DNA of 64,000 bases from Fontisphaera persica (GTDB taxonomy: Bacteria; Verrucomicrobiota; Verrucomicrobiia; Limisphaerales; Fontisphaeraceae). Positions 1-15,000 of the stretch are shown here, piece after piece (within the stretch, counting starts at the first letter, position 1; each line of letters begins with the position of its first letter). The notes below the pieces were generated by a model. The model worked only from the letters and a program-made list of their open reading frames with translations. It was not told the DNA's origin and searched no databases. The position numbers and the translations under genes were made by a program. The stretch covers positions 1,736,001 through 1,800,000 of the forward strand of contig NZ_CP116615.1 in the NCBI RefSeq assembly GCF_024832785.1, given 5' to 3'.

Positions 1-3000
1 ATATTCATGCCGCCCCGGCTGGTAATACACGTCATTAACCAGCAAGGCGCTGAACCTCATTCCATCGGAGATAAAGGTGCCGTCCTCATAATCTGCCGTG
101 CGCATGGAGTACACTGTGACCCGCAGCGGCGTCTCGCGCGGGTCAAGTGGCTTGCCATACAGCAGGTACTCAATCACTAAAACCGGCATGTCGCCGAACT
201 CGGCGTACTTGGCATAATAGTTGATGTCCAACGCCAGCAGTTCGGTGGCCGTGGCAGGACTGGAGGCGATGCCTGTAGGTTTGGCTATGGCGGCATTTCG
301 GAGGATGCCACTGGTCAGACGCAACCCCTCTTTCTCCGCATAAACATCCACCGAGGTGCGGATATTGTCGCCCAAATCAGCGGCCATCGCCTCGGCCGCG
401 GCAATCAATTCGTTCACCGCATAGTACCGCACTTCGTTGGTGCCCTTGAAGCTGGCCATGACGTACAGGCCGTACGGGTCCAGTGTCAACTGGTCCGCCC
501 AGGCCCGCGGCACTTCGCGCGTGGCAGCAATCAGTCTGGCCTGCGCGGAGAAAGGATCGCGCACGATGCCAATGTTGGAGCCGTGGCCCAGGTACGGATC
601 GCGGGTGAAGTCGTCCGTGCCATTAAAGGTGCAGTTGCCGAGCACCAGCGCGTAATCGCGGCTGCCCACCCGCACGAAAATCACATCCTCGATGTTGTTG
701 ATGTCAAAGTATTTGCTGGCATCCCACTGTTGTCCGAGCGCCAGCACCAACTGATTCTGGAAGCCCGGGTCGAGGAACGCCGAATAAACGCCGATAAAGG
801 CGTTGTTCATCGCCACATCCACACTGCGTGAATACCGGAGGCGAATCTGCTGGGCGGGTTCAAAGTCCATCGCCACCGTGCGAGTGACGCTCATGGTCTC
901 AAGGTTCACCATGGTCAATCCCACGGGGTCACGAGCACGGATGGCCACGCCCACTTCGGTGGGAGTCCGTCCCGGCGCCACGCCAAAGGGTTTGGCACCC
1001 AGCACGAGCGACTGGAAGCGAAGCGCCTGAGCGGAGTACAACGGGAGCCGCGCGGCAAACAAATAGCCCGCCTCCACCACCAGGTCACCGCCATAATACG
1101 GCGCGCGCCCCGGAGAGGTGACCACCAGGTAATGCGTGGCGCTCTCCGCCGTGCCGGTCACGGTGATGCCAGTCAGGCCGGTGAGGGGCGCCGGCCCTTC
1201 AATCGGATGAATGGTATAGGCATGGAAGAGGCCGGTGGTGCCCGGCAGGCGCGTCGAAATTTCATAGATATACGGCCCTGCCCGGTCAGCGATGAAGGCC
1301 CGCTGTTCCATCTGCCCCGGATGAATGGCGATATCCCAAGGCAGGCCGCCGCGCGGGAGTTGCAGGCGGGTGATGGGTTGCGCATCGTTGGGATCGAGGT
1401 CAATTTCGCGCAGCGTGATGGTGTCAATGAAGGAGACCGTGGCGTCGGTGGTGTTGACCACCAGCGCCAGCAGTCCGTCATTGGTCACCGCCACGCCGGT
1501 GGGGCCGCGTCCCACCGGGATGTTGGCCACCACCGCGGGACCGTTGGCCGCCAAGGGATTAATCACCGAAACGGTGTTCGTTGTGTTGTTGGTCACCCAA
1601 ACATAACTGGGCGCCGCCACACTCGGCTTCTGGTCAAAGGGCGAGCGCTTGGTCACATAAGCCCGCTGCGGGTCACGACCGCCCTGCCACTGCCAGACCT
1701 CGAATTTGCGCTCCACCAGAATCGAGTAGCGCGTCAGGCCCGGAATGTTGGGCAGGGCCAGGGTAATGGTTTGGTCGGTGACACTGGTCAACTGGCTGCC
1801 ATCCACGCGGTAGAAGTCGCCCGGCAGGTAGCCGCCCGTATCGAAATTGGCCAGGCGGAAGAGGGAATCGCGGATGAAGATGATGGTCAGGTCATTCTTG
1901 TTGGTGCCGAAGTTCTGACCATGGATGGTGACCGTGCCGGTGACCACGCCACTGGTGTTGGGCGTCCAGGCGATTTGGGCGCTGCTGAGGTAGGGAATCT
2001 GCTCGCTGAAATTCGGGTCCGGCACGGCCACATGCGTGACAAAGACCCCGCCCACCGGTGGCAACTCAACCACCGCCGTGCCCACCGTGGCATTGCCCTG
2101 CGCATCCCGCGCCGAGCCGTCGGCGGCAAACCGCCATACCCGGATGGCCACCGCGTTGGCCGGCAGCGGGTACAAGCCGCCATAGAATTCGTTGGGCCGG
2201 ACGAAATAGGCGCGCTGACCCTGCGGGCCGCTGGTAATCACTTCAATGTTGGAGTTGGCATAATACTCGGTGAGCCGGAACCAGCGCGCCTGCTCATTGC
2301 GCGCAAATAGATACTGGCTGGAGGCGAGCACGCCAGCGTACGGTGGTGAAGTGGTGGCCGCCCGGCCATCCGGGCCCACCACGGCGAGGTCCACCAATTC
2401 CCAGGCTGTTTGCGTGGAGCCATCGGCCAGCAACATGGTTCCCAAACGGAAGACATACAGGCTTTCGCCGGCCGCCAGCCCGGTGGGCACGCTCAAGCCT
2501 AACACGTGTCCTGGCGAGCCAGTGGGCAGGCTCAAGTTCAGTCCCTTGACGAAATTGAATCCTTCCGGCAATCCCAGTCCCAACTGCCCCTGCTCCAGCG
2601 AATTCACCGCGATGGCGCCGGCCACGTAAGCGCCCGGAGGAACGGCCACGCTGATTTGGTCAGCATTCTGCACGATGGCACCCGCCGGACCTACGACGGA
2701 GCCGCTGGGCACAACGGACGCCACAGTGAAGGCCACCTCGCGCCGGACGCCCTGATGGATGACCGTCACGGTAGTCGTGCCCAGACCGGTCGCCGTCACC
2801 AAGCCGTCGGCGTTGACGGTGACCACCGCCGAATTACCGCTGGTGTAGGTGGTGCCGGTGGCACCAGGCGACCAATCCTCCAAGGCACCCGCAACGGTTC
2901 GTGCATTCAAGAGGATGGGCCGCGTGCCCCCCACCGGCAGGACATAAGCCGCCGGATAGATTTCAACTTGCGCTGGCATCTCCACCGTCCCCACAGTCAC

Positions 3001-6000
3001 CGCCGCCGCCGCAGCCAGCGTGGTGCCGGTCCGGGTGGCGCGGAGGGTGGCGGCGCCCTCAGCGCGGCCCCACACCGCACCGGTTTGGTCCACCATCGCC
3101 ACGGCCGGGTTCAGGGACTCCCATTGCACAAAGCCCGGCGGGGTGGCCACCACGTTGCCGTCTGAGAAGCGCGCATACACCGCCAGCCGCCCCGCGCCGT
3201 TGGAAGGCAGGTTGAGCACTCCATCAACGGCGCGGATAACCAGCGTCTCGAGCGTGGCACTTGAGAATTGAATGTTAACGCGCGCGGTGGCCGAACGCGC
3301 CGCGCCGTCGTCCGCCACAAAATCAAATCCCGCCTCGGAACCAAAGTAATTGGCTTCGGGGATGAAATAGACTGTGCGTCCGTCGCCGCCCAGGACCGCC
3401 GTCCCGTGGGTTACGTTGGTCAGGCGGTACCACAGGCGGTTGCCATCGGCATCGCTGGCGTAGTTGCCCAAGTTCACGCTCACGCCAATGCCGGCGTAAG
3501 TGATGGCGGTGGCAGCCTGCACGGTGGGCGCGCGATTGGCGGCAAATCCGAAATTGCGCTCGAGGTAATAACGATCCCAGGCGTCCACCCGCCCATCGCA
3601 ATCGGCATCGGCTGCCAAGGTGTAGTTGGGCTGGCCGCTCTGCGCCCCAAACGCTGCGGCCAACAGCACACTGTCCGCCCCATTCACCAGTCCATCAGCG
3701 TTCAAATCGCCTGGCAAGGTAAAGCCCAGGGTGTAAGCGCCCGCCGCGCCATTGGCAGCATTGATGGCCACAATCACCGGCCCAGCTTCGCGCACAGTAT
3801 ACAATGCACGCGCCGTGCTTGTGGCCAACTGGGCGGCTTCGGGCAGGCTGCCGGTCACTTGCGGCAAGGCCGGCAGCAGGGCGCCGGCGCCGGCCAGACT
3901 GACCCCCAGCATCAACGCGCCCGAGGCTGAGGAGGACAATTCCGTGGGATTGACCAATACCGCAAAATATCGTGTTTGGCCGGCGGCCAGATTGCCGGTG
4001 AACGGCGCCGCCAGAGCCTCGCGCAGCGAGGTGGCCACGCCGCTCAGGCTCATGGCGCGGGAAATGATGCCGTGCTCGCCGAATTCAAACATCAGACTGG
4101 GCTGTCCGGCGGGGGCAATAATGACATTGAGCAGGCCGGTGTCGGCGGTGTAACCAAACCAGCGGCGTTCTCCGCTGGCCAGACTGTTCACCGACGCCAG
4201 CCGGCCGGTGTCATCATAAGTGTAAAGCACCTGTGAGCCATCCGGCAACGTCAACGCCGTGATACGGTTCGCCGCATCCCGCTGGAAGGCCAGCCGCTGG
4301 CCATTGGGCGCGAAGATGCCGGCGTTGGTTACTTCCACGCGCTGATTGCCCACCACGATGCCCCGCAATTGGCCCTGGGCGTTGTACTGGTAAAGCCGCC
4401 CTGCCGCATCGGTCAACTGCCAAGCCACCGACCCCAGAAGAGGATTGGCCGGATGATACGGCAATCCAGTGCCGCGCTGGTAGAATACACCACCGGCCAA
4501 TTCCAGCAGTGCTCCGGGAGTGGTGAGTTGCCAGTTAATTCCGGCATCGGCCACCCAGGCCGGTTCGTACCACACCACCCCGCCCTGTTGATAACGCACC
4601 GGGGCAAAGGTGAAGCCGCCCATGCGTCCATCGGGCAGGCGCAGGAAGAGACGGGTATCCTGGCGCAAGCCATTGAACAATCCCTGATTTTCCGCGCCCG
4701 TGGAGGCCACATTAAGCATGGCAAAGGTCTCCAACAACGGCGCACTCCAGCCCACGCCGAAGGAGCCGCTCCAATGGGCCGTCAGCGAGTTGTAATTGCG
4801 CTGGAAAACAAAGGTCAGACCGCCCAAGGACACCGTGACATCGTTTTCGGTGCGCGACAGCAGGTCATATTTTTCCGACCGGATTTCAATCCAGCGGCTG
4901 GCCTCGGTGCGCGCTCCGGAAATATCCCGGACCGTCAGTCTGAGTTCATACTCGCCATTCAGGAAAAACCCGGGATCCAACCGAGCCAGGAAACCTTCCT
5001 CAACCGGCTGACGGCCGCTGGCCAGGAGCACTGGCGGGCGGTTAAGTCCCGGCATGATTAGTTCAAGGGTCCAGAGGTCAAGGTTGAGGTCACGTACCAA
5101 GCCATATAAATCAGTTGGCTCGGTAATCACCACTGGCCCCAAGGGCAGCAGCAGCCGGGCCACAGGCGCAGCAGCGTCATTGGGATCGCGCACCTTCAAG
5201 TAAGCAATGGCTGAAGATTCCTGGCCATCCACATCCCGCGCCGTGGCTGTGATGGTGTACTGGCCGGCTTGCAGTGGCACAAAACGCGCCCGGCCAAAGT
5301 TGTCCAGCGCCATGGGCTGGCCATTGACGGCAAGATTCACAGAGGTCACGTCGGCAATGCCGCTGGCCAGCCCGTGGATGAATACCGCCTGGCCGGGGGT
5401 CACCGCGAAGCTGGGTGTCATTTCAATCGTCAAGGTCGGCGGGATGGGCGTTTCCGAGACCACCAGCCGCAGGTTGGCGTAGGCGGCCAGTTCGCCGTCA
5501 CTTGCCTGCACGCGCAGGTCATAGGCGCCCACCTGGCTGGGCCGTGGCGTCCAAGTGAGCAGGCCGGAAGCGGAGAGTGCCGCACCCTCCGGCAATCCTT
5601 CGATAGTGAAAGCCAAGGTAGTGTCGGCGTCGGGATCCCGCGCCGGTACTTGTAACTGGAAGAGTTGATTCACCAGCACGACGTGCCCGCCCATGCGGTC
5701 CACCACTGGCATCTGATTGACGTTCACCACTTCAATTCGGGCATCGGCGGTGGCGGTCAAGCCGCCGGCATCGCGCGCACTGAAGCGCAGCACATACACG
5801 CCGGCCTGGTTGAAGTCGGGCGTCCAGGTAAGCATGCGCGTGGCCGCATCAAACATCACGCCGCGCGGCGGGTTGACCACCTGGCCGTTCACCACGGCGC
5901 CCGCCAGTGAATAAATCAGGGTATCACCATCCAAATCGCCGGCCAGCACGGTGAATTGCAAGGTATTATTCTCCAGCGCCAGCGTGTCGTTAATAGGGAC

Positions 6001-9000
6001 AAATTGGGGCGCACGATTGGTATTGGCCACGGTGATGACCACCTGCTCTGCGCTCACCGCCGCACCGTCGGTCACCGCAAACTGAATCGGATACGCGCCC
6101 GCCTGCTCATATGACGGCGTCCACGTAAAGAGGCCGGTCACCGGATTGAATTCCGCCCCCCGCGGCAATCGGCTGCTGGTGAATGTCAGCAAATCGCTAT
6201 CAGCATCCACGGCGCGGAGGGTAAAGCTCAAGGTTTGCATCTCGGCCACCGTGCGCGCCCCGATGGGCAACAAGAGGGGGGCCTGGTTGGCAGCGCGGAC
6301 GGTAATCTGCACGTTCCGGGAATCCGACAGTGCCCGCGTGGCATCGCCATTGCCGCTGTCCGTGACCCGCAAGGTAACGTTGTGCGTCCCCACGTTGCCG
6401 GCGGTGGGGGTCCAGGTCAACCGGGCTGTGCCGTAAGTGGTCAAACCGGTGAAAGTTGCGCCCGGCGGCAAGTTGGTGGCGCTCCAGGTCAGCGGGTCTT
6501 CATCCAAATCGCTTACGGCAACTTCCAAGGTCCATGCCTGCCCCACCACGGCCACCACTTGGGCCGGCACGTGGGCAAACTGCGGGCGGGCGTTGGGCGC
6601 CACGACGGTGACAATGAATGATTTGACGGCGATCAACGCGGCCTTGGGATCGCCGTTGCCGTTGTCGGTGGCCGACAAGGTGAAGGTATGATCACCGCGT
6701 TGTTGCGTGAGGGTCGGCTCCACCGTGAGCGTACCCTGGCCATTGCCCAAATCCGTAAAGGTTGCCCAAGCCGGCAGGCCGAAGCCCGGCAGCCCTCCCA
6801 TGCTCAGCGTCAAACCGGCCACGCCGTCAGGGTCCGCAACGGTCACGGGGATGACCAGGCGCTCACCCACCGCCAGCCGCACATTGGCCAAGGCAGGAAT
6901 TTGCGGCGGGGCATTGGTGTCGCGCACACGGATTTGGAGTGTCACCGTGGCGCTGGTGGGCTGGCTAGTGCCGTCACCGTCATCCGTCACAGTGAAGCGC
7001 AGGTTGTAAGTGCCCGCCTGCTGATAACCGGGCTTCCAGCGGAAGAGGCCGGTATTGGGGTTGAATTCCGCGCCGGCGGGCAGGTTATCATGAGTCCAGA
7101 TGAAGTCCGGCCGCAGGAAATCATTGTCTGACGAGCCGTCTGCCATCGGAGCGCCCACGCCCATCGGATGGTCTGGGTCCACCACGGCAAGGACTACAGA
7201 CATCTCCTGACCCTCCAGGATATCCCAGCGATCCACCGGTTCAAAATAGACCGGGCCGTTGACGTTCAGCACGGTCAGGATGACACTGCGCACCGCGGTG
7301 GCCGTGCCGTCACTGGCCTGGAAGTTCAGGGTGTACACTCCGTTTTGGTTATAGGCGGGCCGCCAGGTGAAAACGCCGGTTACCGGGTTCAACTCGGCAC
7401 CCAGTGGCGGATTCAACAAGGCATAGCTCAGGGCGTCACCATCCACGTCACTGCCGGGCACCGGGAAGGTGACCCACTGGCCCTCCGTCACGATACGGTC
7501 CATGATTGGTGCAATGACTGGCGGCTGGTTGAGATTGGCCACCACCATGGTAAAGGTGCGGGAGACGGTGACCTTGCCATCGCTGACATACACCGTCACG
7601 CCTTCGTAACGCCCGGCGGAGTCGCCGCCGGTTTGCCAGCGAAGAATGTTATTTTGCGCGTCGAATACAGCGCCAGGCGGCAGGTTGCCCGCCCAGAAGG
7701 AGAGCGGGTCATTGTCAGCGTCAGTTGCGCCCACAGCCAGCTCCAACAGGCCGCCCTCGACGAGCGTCACATCGGCCAGGGGCAGCATGAAGGGCGCCTG
7801 GTTGGCGTTGGCCACGGTGACGGTCCAGCGCTGGGTGGCGGAGGCCCCGCGCGAGTCAAAGACGCGCACCTCAAAGGTTTCGGCGGCCGCCGCTGCTGCA
7901 CTGGGCGTCCACGCGAGCAGGCCGCTGGCCGGATTCAAGGAAGCGCCTGCTGGCCCCGCCACCAACAAAAAAATCAGCGCGCCTCCCTCGGCATCGGTGG
8001 CGGCGATTTGATAGGTGTAGGGCGTGCCCCGTGTCGCCGTGGTGGCCGGCGTGCTGGCAATGACCGGCGCCGCATTGGCAGCGGCGGTGATGGAAACCCG
8101 GGACAACAACTGGAAGCTCAGGCCGTCGGGATTGTGCACCCGCACCGTGCGGTACTGGGTGGCCTGCCCCTGGCTCAAGGTGGCTGGGCCGGCCAGTTCG
8201 AGGTAGGGCACGCCCTCATCAGAGATGCCGTCCGCCTCTACCACGGTGGCGGTGGTGCCCGCCAGGCCGGTGAAATAGAGCCGGTAAGGTGCCAACAAAT
8301 CATACGTGAACGGATTCACCACCCGCACGTCGAACAGCACCGTGTTCGTCTGGAGATTGAGCCGTACGTTGGTGATTTCCGGGGGCACGGCCAGCGAGAG
8401 GTCGGGCAGCACGGTGAACTCGGCGGTGACTGGCGCCGTCATGGCCACCCCCAGGGCACTGCGCAGTTCTGCGCTTACACTCACGCGGTAGGCCCCTTCG
8501 GGCAGCGGCTCAAATTGCACCACCGCCGAACGGGTGGCCGCGTCATATACCACCCGGGTAACCTGCACGGGCTGGCTGTCGCTCAACCGCTGCACGGAAT
8601 AATAGGCTGGGTTGGTGACCGACCCCACCCCCGCCCCCGCGTCGAGCATTTCGGTGTCAAATCGCAGGGTGATTTGATTGACCACCGGCAGCACCCGCGA
8701 CTGAGGGACCGGCGTCATGGCCACCACCACCGGCGGCGTGCGCGGGAAGAAGGTCAGCACCTGGTCGCCCTGGGTCACGAAGAGCCGCCCCTGCGGACTA
8801 ATGGCCAAGAAGTCACCGCGCACCCCGCCCTGAGCGACATCAATCGAACGCCCATTGACCAGGTCCACCATCGTCAACGTGCCGCTGCTGCCGTGATTAA
8901 GGAACAACAGGCTGGCCAGCGGCGTGCCCGGCCGGCCAAACGCGAGGCCGTTGGCGGGCTGCGCCGGTATCAAGAAGATTTCCGCGTTGCCCCGGGCATC

Positions 9001-12000
9001 AAACCGCACCACATTGCCGTCGTCCGGCCAAGTGGTGCCATACAGCCTGCCGTCCGGCGCGAAGGCGAGGTCATACACGCGCGTAGAAGAGAACCCAGCA
9101 AACTGCCGCGTGGCCGGGTTGAAGATCAACACGCCGCTGGAGGCCGCGGTGTAAATCAAACCGCTGGTGGGATGCACCGCCAGGCCGAGAGTGATGCCAT
9201 CGCCGTAGCGCCCCAGAATGGCGCCGGACACCGGGTCAATTTCAATCAACGGCCCGCCTCCCGTCGTGGCCCACAGGCGGCCAAGACTGTCAAATTCCAT
9301 GTCGTACACGGGCAAAGGCAGCGTAGCCCACGGCGCCGCGTTGGCGCTGCCGCCGCCCGGCCCGAATTTCCAGATTTGATTGCGTCCGGGCCCGCCGCTT
9401 ATGTACACGGTCTGGCCATCTGCGGCAAAGGCCATGCCCAGCGGCCCGATATTGGCGCCAGAATTGGTAAAGTCCCAAGCAAACACCCCCAACACAAACG
9501 GCTCGAACACCGTGGCGAACCGCGCCGGGCGGGTGACGGATTGGCCGGCGGGAATTTGTTGCAGCGCCTGGAGGAACAGCGGATTAGTGCTGGGCGTGGA
9601 GACAGGCGCGGCCAGCGGCAAGGTGACGGTTGCGCCCAGCGAGGCCGCGGTGGGCAGATTGCCGAGGTTGACGCCAGGATTGTAGGCTGGCACCACCTGT
9701 CCACCGGGCGGTTCTTCAACGTTGCCCGCGTTATCAGCCGCCAGAACAATGAATTGCGCCGTTGCACCGGCCGGAGTGATGTAGAGAAATTCGCGCTGGG
9801 TCGTCCGCCGCTGCCAGGCCTCCCATGCGCCGCCGTCGAGCGAGACGTAAACCGTGTAATCTTTGACCCCGGAGCCGCCTGCGTCATCTCGGGCGCCAAA
9901 GTTCAGCCGGTAGGATCGCCGGTCCTGCGTGTCCACGCCCAAATCCGTCACGGTCAGGCTGGTGACTGGCGCACGCACATCCAGCGTAGCGGTGTGGGTG
10001 TTGGTATCCAGCGGCGTGCCATTGTCAAAAACCACCCGCGCAGCCGCTGTCAGAGTCACGCCGGTTTCGTGGACAATCCCCTGGGTGTAGGACGGCCAAT
10101 CCTTGATCAAGTAACTGACCACGCCGCGCTGGCTGCCGTCCACATCCGGTTTGAGCAATCCCACAGAAGGATCCGTCGGCGGCAGGCCGGTCAAGGGGTC
10201 CAAAGCCACGATGTTCCAGAAGGCGATGCGGCTCACCACATCCACCCCGGCGGTCACGCGCACCACGAAGCCCAGCTCTTTGGTGAAATCGAAGTCGCCG
10301 CTGAAACTGCCGCGCTCCGAGGGAATGTGAATCTGAATGTCGCCCAGGAGAATGTCCCCCAATTGGAAGCTGCGCACATCCAAATCCTCGTCCAACTGCT
10401 GCCGGATTTGTATCTGCTTGATGGTTTGGGTGCTATCGGAAGCGTTGCGGAAAGTGATTTGATACGGCAGGTAGGTGGCCGTCGGGACAAAGTTATCCGC
10501 GCCATAACCCGTCGGCCCCACCATCCGGACCAAGTCTGACACCGTGCCCGTGCCGCCAAAGAACGAGCCAAGATTGGGGGTTTGGATGGCCGGGCCACCG
10601 CCTTCATCGAAGATGCCACCGTGTACCCAGAACGTTTCAAAATGGGTTTCGTGCGTCAGCCCCAAGTCAAATTGCTGGCGCGACGGCAACACATTCGGGT
10701 CGCTGGCCTGCGTGGCATCGTGGCCGTACCATTTGCGCACCAGGTTGAAAAACTCCACCAGATTGCCGGCCTGGAGGAGACGCCCTTGCGTGTCCACCCC
10801 GAGCAGGCCGGCAGTAATGACGCTCATCAAGCTGGAGGTAGCCGGCAACAGATTGACCGACGGCGGGGTGTCCTCTGGCCGCAGTTGGCCGGCGTCGCGC
10901 AATCCAGCAAGGTACAATGCCGTCCATTGATTGGCATCTGCGGCAGCCATCACCAAGGCTTGCGGCGCGTTCGGGTCCGCCAAAATTGCCTGCCGGTAAC
11001 GTTCAGCCACCGCCGTTTGGTAAGTGATGTACTCCGCGCTGGTCATGGGTGTGGCCGCCGCCGCAATCCAGAACTTGAAGGTGAAATCGTTGTACAAATC
11101 CAGCGGGTCTTCCTTCAGCTCCTTCAAGGCCTTGGGATTCACCTTGAGCACGTCGCGCATTTCGGGCCGCACGTCGGCGGTGAAGGTCAACGCCATGAAA
11201 CCTCGATTCACGAAATCAAAAGTGAAACCGCTGGCCAGCAGTTGGCCGTTGAGGTTCAAAATGGAATCCAGGCTCGCCCACGGAACGCCCGCCACGTTGG
11301 GAGCGCCGGTCAAATTGGTGCGGAAGATGAGTGGATCACCAACGGGGTAGTTGGGGTCGCCCATCTCGCTTCTCACCCACTCGGGCCAACTGATATAGCC
11401 GCCCGCGCCATCCACCACGCGGGGCATGCCGATTTCGAAGTGAACATAGGGGGCATCCACATTCGTAAGGCTGTAAACGCCAAAGCCGTACCACCCCACC
11501 TGCCCGAATTCGATTTCATGCGGCCCGCCCATGCCCACGGTCAGCGACAAGGGCTGGGCCGTTTCCACCAAATACCGGTAGGGCATCATCGCCACCTGCC
11601 CGCCGGGATTGATGACGACGACGTCGTACAAACCATGCGGAGCGTTGCGCAAATCAAAAACGCCCACGATGCGGGTGGCATCCACCACCCGGTAGTTGAC
11701 CGGTTCAAATTCGCCAAACTGCGGCCGCACCAGTTTGAGGATGGCGTTCTCGGCAAAGCGCGCCCCGCGCACTTCCAGCGTGACGTAACGGCTGTCGCCG
11801 CCAGTGTCCGGCGTGACGCTGCGGATGCCAAACGGCAACAGCCGCGCGGAAACGGTCACCTCCGTGGGTCCGGCGGCGCTGGCGCAACGCACCAGGATAT
11901 AATATTTGCCGGCCTTGGTGAGCGGCACCCGGGCCGTCTGGTCACTCCACAAATGACCTTCAAAGGCGGCATCGTGGCGGATGCTGTTGGGGAGGCCCTC

Positions 12001-15000
12001 GTAAAGCACATACAATTCATTGGCCGCGGACTTGTCTGCCGCCACCAGGTTGACCTCCAAAGTTTCCCCATACGGCGCCTCGATTTCGAATAACAGCTCC
12101 TGGCCGGCGGCAACCGTGCCGATGGCCGGCATCCCAAATTGCAGCCGTGGCACGGTTACGGCCATGGCATCGCTGCTGGCGCGGCGGTTGTTCGCGTTAT
12201 TTTGCGCCTCGTAGATGTCGTCAAAGATGTCCGTGCGCACAATGACGCGATACTGCCCCGGCAGCACCGCCGGCAGCAGGGCGGTCAGGGTACCGGTGTA
12301 AGTCTGCCCCGGCGCCAGGTCACGGTAGATGGGCCGGAACTGGCCGGGCTGACCAGGCACCGGTTCCAGTTCCACCCGCCCAATCAGCTTATCGCCCAAA
12401 TCCCAAACGGCGTCGTCCGAAAGATAAAGCGCATCCGCCCAGTAACCCTTGGCGCGCTCATTGTTGGTCGTCGCGTTGCGCACGGTGTAGGTAATGGTGA
12501 CCGGCTGGCTGGCGGCGCCGGTGGCGGGGATGGTGACTTCGTCCACCACCAGATCCGTGGGCGGTGCCAGATCAATGATCATGGGGATGGCGCTGGCGCT
12601 GCTGTTATTGGCCTCATTGGCCCCCTCATACACGATGCCATAGGGTCTTGAGCCGCCGGTGACATCGGTCAGGACCATGACGTAATAGGGGCCCAGCAAA
12701 CCACGTGGCACGAAGAAAGTGGTGGTTACGGTGTACGTGCCGTTAACGTTCAGCACACCGGTATGTTCCATGCTGCCCAGGAAATGGTCACTGCGCACAT
12801 CCAGGAATTTGTCGCGTGACAAATAAACATTATCGGTCCACGTGCCCTGGCGGTCGGGCACCGCGCCGTTGCCCAGGTTGGTGACCGTGTAAGTGACGGT
12901 GAATTGCCGGCCGGTGATGGCGTGCCCCGCCTCGGCATCCGGCCCGCCATTGAAGTTCACTTGAGTGACTTGCAAATCCGGCAGGTTGACGAGCGTCACC
13001 TGAACCGGCGTGGCGGTGATGTTGTTGGCCTCCAGGTGGAATTCCTTGACATTGGCCATCAGGTTCCATTCGGTGGCAGGCAATGGCCCCTCAATTCGGG
13101 TGGCGCCGGTGGCGGTGGGATATGGCAGGGCGCGGGAGAGATTACGGTCCGGACCATAGGGCGAGTCCACATAAACCAAAATATAAAATTGGCCCTGGAT
13201 GTCATCGGGCAATCGCACCGTGGTGTTGACCGTGTAAGTCGCGCCTGGTTCGAGCACTTCCCGGCGGCGGAATTCGCCAATCAATAGATCGTAGCGGTCC
13301 AAAGAAGCATCGGTGGAGATATATACCCGGTCCGTCCAGAAATCCACACGGGTGGCCCGGGTGCCGGCGTTTTCCACGGTCCACCGGATGTCAATGGTCT
13401 GTCCAGAATTCGCCGCAGACGGAATAACCAGGGAGCCGGGCAAGACCCGGAGGTCAGGCTCCCGGAAGGTCACGGTCGTCTGGGCGGAGGCCACATTGTT
13501 CCGCTTGTTGTCAGGCGGCCCTTCCCAAACGCGATCCTGAATGAAGGACGGCCAATCTGGGAATTGCAAGTCCGTCGCCATCAGGGCGTCTATCGGCACG
13601 GCACCCCACAGGTAGTCCGGAGATTCCTTGTGGGGATCCCGGTCGCTGAACACATAAATGAACTGCCGTCCGCTAACGCCCGGCGGCAGGGTAAAGGTGT
13701 GGGTCACCGTGTAGCTCTCGCCGGGCTGCAAAAGACCGGTGGCGGTCTGCGTGTGCACCACACTGCCCAACGCGGTGGCGCGGTTGAAGATGAACGAGGC
13801 GTCCGGGCTAAGATATACATAATCCAGCCAGCGCTCCGTGCCCCGATATACCGGCGCACTGCCCACATTGGTCACCGTCCATTGAATGGTCAGGTCCTCA
13901 CCGGAAAAGGCGCTGGCCGGCACGGTGACCCGGGTCACCGCCAAATCGGCCCAACTACCCAGCACCGCACAGGCTGCCGGGCGCGTGTTATTATTCGTGA
14001 ACGGCCCTTCCCACACTTTTTCCACCTTCTTGTCCCCCCAGAGGATGTACTTGATGTCATTTAGTGTCAGGGCGTCCAGGCGGGCATTGATTTCCGCAGG
14101 ACTCATGTTGTTCACATCGCCGATGCGCTCATTGATGCGCGCGCTCAGCTCGGCCATTTCTCGCAACAGCAGCACTTCCTCGGTCAGGATTTTCCTCGGT
14201 TCAACGTTGGTCTCCACAATAATATAGGCGGCATCCAGGCCGGGCGGCAGGGTGAACGTGGCCGTCTGGGTGTAACTCTGGCCGCGGTCCAGCCGGCCCT
14301 CATGCAACAAGCCAAACGCCAGCCATTGCTCGCCCTGGTTGTCATGCAGCACGGGGTCCGTGGAGAGGTAAATGGCATCCGCCCAGCGGTCGAGGTCCGT
14401 GGCGTTGGCGCCGTTATTCTTGACCGTCCACGTGACCGTGACGCGCTCGCCCCGCGCGGCCGTGGGCGGCGTGCGAACTTCCACCACCTCCAAATCCGCT
14501 GGCGGCGTGTAAATCGCGGTCATCGGTCCAGTAGCTGCTGTCTTGAAGTTGTTGTTGTCCAGCGCCGTGGGATCGTCCGGGTTGAGGTTGACATCAAAGG
14601 TCAGTTCATAAACTGCATTCGACGAGTCGGTGTAAACCATCAACTCATAGACCCCGCTGAAATGCTCGGGCAATCTGCCGGTAATCGTGCCGACGTAGCT
14701 TTGGCCCACCTGCAACGCGCCTGTGTGCCAGGCGGTGCCAATCAGAATGTCCTCCGCGCCGCCCGGACGGCGTTTGTCATTGGTAAGCCATAACGCATCC
14801 ATCCACGCCGCCGGGTAGGTTACCCCGGCGCCGCGGTTGGTTACCCGGTAGGTCACGGTGATGGTGGTGCCGTCAAATGCCTCGGTGGGCCCCGCCACGT
14901 CGGACACCACCAAATCCGGCGGCGGCACCGGGGTCACATCCACAAACACCGGGCGCGCCAACACATTGTTACCCTCGTTCGGGAATTCATCCACCGCCCC

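Noticed and set aside
7168-10539. A plus-strand open frame of 1123 codons
   Set aside because: It lies wholly antisense to the giant gene, is rich in His, Arg and Gln, and shows no domain, while the minus frame reads as continuous Ig-like and propeller domains.
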